A stretch of DNA of 64,000 nt from Flavobacterium marginilacus (lineage in GTDB: Bacteria > Bacteroidota > Bacteroidia > Flavobacteriales > Flavobacteriaceae): assembly GCF_026870155.1 (NCBI RefSeq), contig NZ_CP113975.1, positions 3,348,001-3,412,000 of the forward strand, given 5' to 3'. Positions 15,001 through 21,000 of this stretch are shown piece by piece. The position numbers were made by a program, and so were the translations under genes. The notes under the pieces were generated by a model that was not told the origin of the DNA, did not search any database, and saw only the letters and a program-made list of their open reading frames with translations. How positions within the stretch are numbered: the stretch's first letter is position 1; the number at the start of each line of letters is the position of its first letter.

Positions 15001-18000
15001 GCAGGAACAGTAAGTGTGCCGCCTTCGGCTGCTGAGTAGCTGTCAGGGTTAGCCACTGGCGCATCATTTACCGGGCTAATGGTGATGCTGGCCGTGGTGG
15101 TATTGCCGTCTGCTGTTCCGTCGTTTACTTTATAGGTAAAACTGTCTGCTGTCGTTTCGCTTCCGTTATGCGTGTAGCTGAAAGTTCCGTTAGCGTTTAA
15201 AGTCAATGTTCCGTTCGCTGGTCCTGAAACTAAAATCGCTGTCAGCGTATCTCCTTCGGCATCGGTATCGTTTACCAGTACGCTTGTGGCTGCAGGAACA
15301 GTAAGTGTGCCGCCTTCGGCTGCTGAGTAGCTGTCAGGGTTAGCCACTGGCGCATCATTTACCGGGCTAATGGTGATGCTGGCCGTGGTGGTATTGCCGT
15401 CTGCTGTTCCGTCGTTTACTTTATAGGTAAAACTGTCTGCTGTCGTTTCGCTTCCGTTATGTGTGTAGCTGAAAGTTCCATTGGCGTTTAAAGTCAATGT
15501 TCCGTTTGCTGGTCCTGAAACTAAAATCGCTGTCAGCGTATCTCCTTCGGCATCGGTATCGTTTACCAGTACACCTGTGGCTGCTGGAACAGTAAGCGTG
15601 CCGCCTTCGGCTGCTGAGTAGCTGTCAGGGTTAGCAGCCGGCGCATCATTTACCGGGCTAATGGTGATGCTTGCTGTTGTGGTATTGCCGTCTGCTGTTC
15701 CGTCGTTTACTTTATAGGTAAAACTGTCTGCTGTCGTTTCGCTTCCGTTATGCGTGTAGGTAAAAGTTCCGTTGGCGTTTAAAGTCAATGTTCCGTTCGC
15801 TGGTCCTGAAACTAAAATCGCTGTCAGCGTATTTCCTTCAGCATCGGTATCGTTTACCAGTACGCTTGTGGCTGCCGGAACAGTAAGTGTGCCGCCTTCG
15901 GCTGCTGAGTAGCTGTCAGGGTTAGCCACCGGCGCATCATTTACTGGGGTAATGGTGATGCTGGCCGTGGTGGTATTGCCGTCTGCTGTTCCGTCGTTTA
16001 CTTTATAGGTAAAACTGTCTGCTGTCGTTTCGCTTCCGTTATGCGTGTAGCTGAAAGTTCCGTTAGCGTTTAAAGTCAATGTTCCATTGGCTGGTCCTGA
16101 AACTAAAATCGCTGTCAGCGTATTTCCTTCAGCATCGGTATCGTTTACCAGTACGCCTGTTAAAGCTGGAACAGTAAGCGTGCCGCCTTCGGCTGCTGAG
16201 TAGCTGTCAGGGTTAGCCACCGGCGCATCATTTACCGGGGTAATGGTGATGCTGGCCGTGGTGGTATTGCCGTCTGCTGTTCCGTCGTTTACTTTATAGG
16301 TAAAACTGTCTGCTGTCGTTTCGCTTCCGTTATGTACGTAGGTGAAAGTTCCGTTAGCGTTTAAAGTCAACGTTCCGTTCGCTGGTCCTGAAACTAAAAT
16401 CGCTGTCAAGGTATTTCCTTCGGCATCGGTATCGTTTACCAGTACGCCTGTCAAAGCAGGAACAGTAAGTGTGCCGCCTTCGGCTACTGAGTAGCTGTCA
16501 GGGTTAGCCACTGGCGCATCATTTACCGGGCTAATGGTGATGCTTGCCGTGGTGGTATTGCCGTCTGCTGTTCCGTCGTTTACTTTATAGGTAAAACTGT
16601 CTGCTGTCGTTTCGCTTCCGTTATGTGTGTAGCTGAAAGTTCCATTGGCGTTTAAAGTCAATGTTCCATTGGCTGGTCCTGAAACTAAAATCGCTGTCAG
16701 CGTATCTCCTTCGGCATCGGTATCGTTTACCAGTACGCCTGTTAAAGCTGGAACAGTAAGTGTGCCGCCTTCGGCTGCTGAGTAGCTGTCAGGGTTAGCC
16801 ACCGGCGCATCATTTACCGGGGTAATGGTGATGCTTGCCGTGGTGGTATTGCCGTCTGCTGTTCCGTCGTTTACTTTATAGGTAAAACTGTCTGCTGTCG
16901 TTTCGCTTCCGTTATGTGTGTAGCTGAAAGTTCCGTTAGCGTTTAAAGTCAACGTTCCGTTTGTTGGAGCAGAAACTAAAATCGCTGTCAAGGTATCTCC
17001 TTCGGCATCGGTATCGTTTACCAGTACGCTTGTGGCTGCAGGAACAGTAAGCGTGCCGCCTTCGGCTGCTGAGTAGCTGTCAGGGTTAGCCACTGGCGCA
17101 TCATTTACCGGGCTAATGGTGATGCTGGCCGTGGTGGTATTGCCGTCTGCTGTTCCGTCATTTACTTTATAAGTAAAACTGTCTGCTGTCGTTTCGCTTC
17201 CGTTATGCGTGTAGCTGAAAGTTCCGTTAGCGTTTAAAGTCAATGTTCCGTTCGCTGGTCCTGAAACTAAAATCGCTGTCAGCGTATCTCCTTCGGCATC
17301 GGTATCGTTTACCAGTACGCTTGTGGCTGCAGGAACAGTAAGTGTGCCGCCTTCGGCTGCTGAGTAGCTGTCAGGGTTAGCCACTGGCGCATCATTTACT
17401 GGGGTAATAATGATGCTGGCCGTGGTGGTATTGCCGTCTGCTGTTCCGTCGTTTACTTTATAGGTAAAACTGTCTGCTGTCGTTTCGCTTCCGTTATGTG
17501 TGTAGCTGAAAGTTCCATTGGCGTTTAAAGTCAATGTTCCGTTTGCTGGTCCTGAAACTAAAATCGCTGTCAGCGTATCTCCTTCGGCATCGGTATCGTT
17601 TACCAGTACACCTGTGGCTGCTGGAACAGTAAGCGTGCCGCCTTCGGCTGCTGAGTAGCTGTCAGGGTTAGCAGCCGGCGCATCATTTACCGGGCTAATG
17701 GTGATGCTTGCTGTTGTGGTATTGCCGTCTGCTGTTCCGTCGTTTACTTTATAGGTAAAACTGTCTGCTGTCGTTTCGCTTCCGTTATGCGTGTAGGTAA
17801 AAGTTCCGTTGGCGTTTAAAGTCAATGTTCCGTTCGCTGGTCCTGAAACTAAAATCGCTGTCAGCGTATTTCCTTCAGCATCGGTATCGTTTACCAGTAC
17901 GCTTGTGGCTGCAGGAACAGTAAGCGTGCCGCCTTCGGCTGCTGAGTAGCTGTCAGGGTTAGCCACCGGCGCATCATTTACCGGGGTAATGGTGATGCTG

Positions 18001-21000
18001 GCCGTGGTGGTATTGCCGTCTGCTGTTCCGTCATTTACTTTATAAGTAAAACTGTCTGCTGTCGTTTCGCTTCCGTTATGTGTGTAGCTGAAAGTTCCGT
18101 TAGCGTTTAAAGTCAATGTTCCGTTCGCTGGTCCTGAAACTAAAATCGCTGTCAGGGTATTTCCTTCGGCATCGGTATCGTTTACCAGTACGCCTGTCAA
18201 AGCAGGAACAGTAAGTGTGCCGCCTTCGGCTGCTGAGTAGCTGTCAGGGTTAGCCACTGGCGCATCATTTACCGGGCTAATGGTGATGCTTGCCGTGGTG
18301 GTATTGCCGTCTGCTGTTCCGTCATTTACTTTATAGGTAAAACTGTCTGCTGTCGTTTCGCTTCCGTTATGTGTGTAGCTGAAAGTTCCGTTAGCGTTTA
18401 AAGTCAATGTTCCGTTCGCTGGTCCTGAAACTAAAATCGCTGTCAGCGTATCTCCTTCGGCATCGGTATCGTTTACCAGTACGCCTGTTAAAGCTGGAAC
18501 AGTAAGTGTGCCGCCTTCGGCTGCTGAGTAGCTGTCAGGGTTAGCCACCGGCGCATCATTTACCGGGGTAATGGTGATGCTTGCTGTTGTGGTATTGCCG
18601 TCTGCTGTTCCGTCGTTTACTTTATAGGTAAAACTGTCTGCTGTCGTTTCGCTTGCGTTATGCGTGTAGGTGAAAGTTCCGTTAGCGTTTAAAGTCAATG
18701 TTCCGTTTGCTGGTCCTGAAACTAAAATCGCTGTCAAGGTATCTCCTTCGGCATCGGTATCGTTTACCAGTACGCTTGTTAAAGCTGGAACAGTAAGCGT
18801 GCCGCCTTCGGCTACTGAGTAGCTGTCAGGGTTAGCCACTGGCGCATCATTTACCGGGCTAATGGTGATGCTTGCCGTGGTGGTATTGCCGTCTGCTGTT
18901 CCGTCGTTTACTTTATAGGTAAAACTGTCTGCTGTCGTTTCGCTTCCGTTATGTGTGTAGCTGAAAGTTCCGTTAGCGTTTAAAGTCAATGTTCCGTTTG
19001 CTGGTCCTGAAACTAAAATCGCTGTCAAGGTATCTCCTTCGGCATCGGTATCGTTTACCAGTACGCTTGTTAAAGCTGGAACAGTAAGCGTGCCGCCTTC
19101 GGCTACTGAGTAGCTGTCAGGGTTAGCCACCGGCGCATCATTTACCGGGGTAATGGTGATGCTGGCCGTGGTGGTATTGCCGTCTGCTGTTCCGTCATTT
19201 ACTTTATAAGTAAAACTGTCTGCTGTCGTTTCGCTTCCGTTATGTGTGTAGCTGAAAGTTCCGTTGGCGTTTAAAGTCAATGTTCCGTTCGCTGGTCCTG
19301 AAACTAAAATCGCTGTCAGGGTATCTCCTTCGGCATCGGTATCGTTTACCAGTACGCCTGTTAAAGCTGGAACAGTAAGCGTGCCGCCTTCGGCTACTGA
19401 GTAGCTGTCAGGGTTAGCCACTGGCGCATCATTTACCGGGCTAATGGTGATGCTTGCCGTGGTGGTATTGCCGTCTGCTGTTCCGTCGTTTACTTTATAG
19501 GTAAAACTGTCTGCTGTCGTTTCGCTTCCGTTATGTACGTAGGTGAAAGTTCCGTTAGCGTTTAAAGTCAACGTTCCATTGGCTGGTCCTGAAACTAAAA
19601 TCGCTGTCAGCGTATCTCCTTCGGCATCGGTATCGTTTACCAGTACGCTTGTGGCTGCCGGAACAGTAAGTGTGCCGCCTTCGGCTGCTGAGTAGCTGTC
19701 AGGGTTAGCCACCGGCGCATCATTTACTGGGGTAATGGTGATGCTGGCCGTGGTGGTATTGCCGTCTGCTGTTCCGTCGTTTACTTTATAGGTAAAACTG
19801 TCTGCTGTCGTTTCGCTTCCGTTATGTACGTAGGTGAAAGTTCCGTTAGCGTTTAAAGTCAACGTTCCATTGGCTGGTCCTGAAACTAAAATCGCTGTCA
19901 AGGTATTTCCTTCGGCATCGGTATCGTTTACCAGTACGCTTGTGGCTGCAGGAACAGTAAGTGTGCCGCCTTCGGCTGCTGAGTAGCTGTCAGGGTTAGC
20001 CACTGGCGCATCATTTACTGGGGTAATAATGATGCTGGCTGTGGTGGTATTGCCGTCTGCTGTTCCGTCGTTTACTTTATAGGTAAAACTGTCTGCTGTC
20101 GTTTCGCTTCCGTTATGTACGTAGGTGAAAGTTCCGTTAGCGTTTAAAGTCAACGTTCCATTGGCTGGTCCTGAAACTAAAATCGCTGTCAGGGTATCTC
20201 CTTCGGCATCGGTATCGTTTACCAGTACGCCTGTTAAAGCTGGAACAGTAAGCGTGCCGCCTTCGGCTGCTGAGTAGCTGTCAGGGTTAGCCACTGGCGC
20301 ATCATTTACTGGGGTAATAATGATGCTTGCCGTGGTGGTATTGCCGTCTGCTGTTCCGTCGTTTACTTTATAGGTAAAACTGTCTGCTGTCGTTTCGCTT
20401 CCGTTATGTACGTAGGTGAAAGTTCCGTTAGCGTTTAAAGTCAACGTTCCATTGGCTGGAGCAGAAACTAAAATCGCTGTCAGCGTATCTCCTTCGGCAT
20501 CGGTATCGTTTACCAGTACGCCTGTTAAAGCTGGAACAGTAAGTGTGCCGCCTTCGGCTGCTGAGTAGCTGTCAGGGTTAGCCACCGGCGCATCATTTAC
20601 CGGGGTAATGGTGATGCTTGCCGTGGTGGTATTGCCGTCTGCTGTTCCGTCGTTTACTTTATAGGTAAAACTGTCTGCTGTCGTTTCGCTTCCGTTATGT
20701 GTGTAGCTGAAAGTTCCGTTAGCGTTTAAAGTCAACGTTCCGTTTGTTGGAGCAGAAACTAAAATCGCTGTCAAGGTATCTCCTTCGGCATCGGTATCGT
20801 TTACCAGTACGCTTGTGGCTGCAGGAACAGTAAGCGTGCCGCCTTCGGCTGCTGAGTAGCTGTCAGGGTTAGCCACCGGCGCATCATTTACCGGGGTAAT
20901 GGTGATGCTTGCTGTGGTGGTATTGCCGTCTGCTGTTCCGTCATTTACTTTATAGGTAAAACTGTCTGCTGTCGTTTCGCTTCCGTTATGTACGTAGGTG

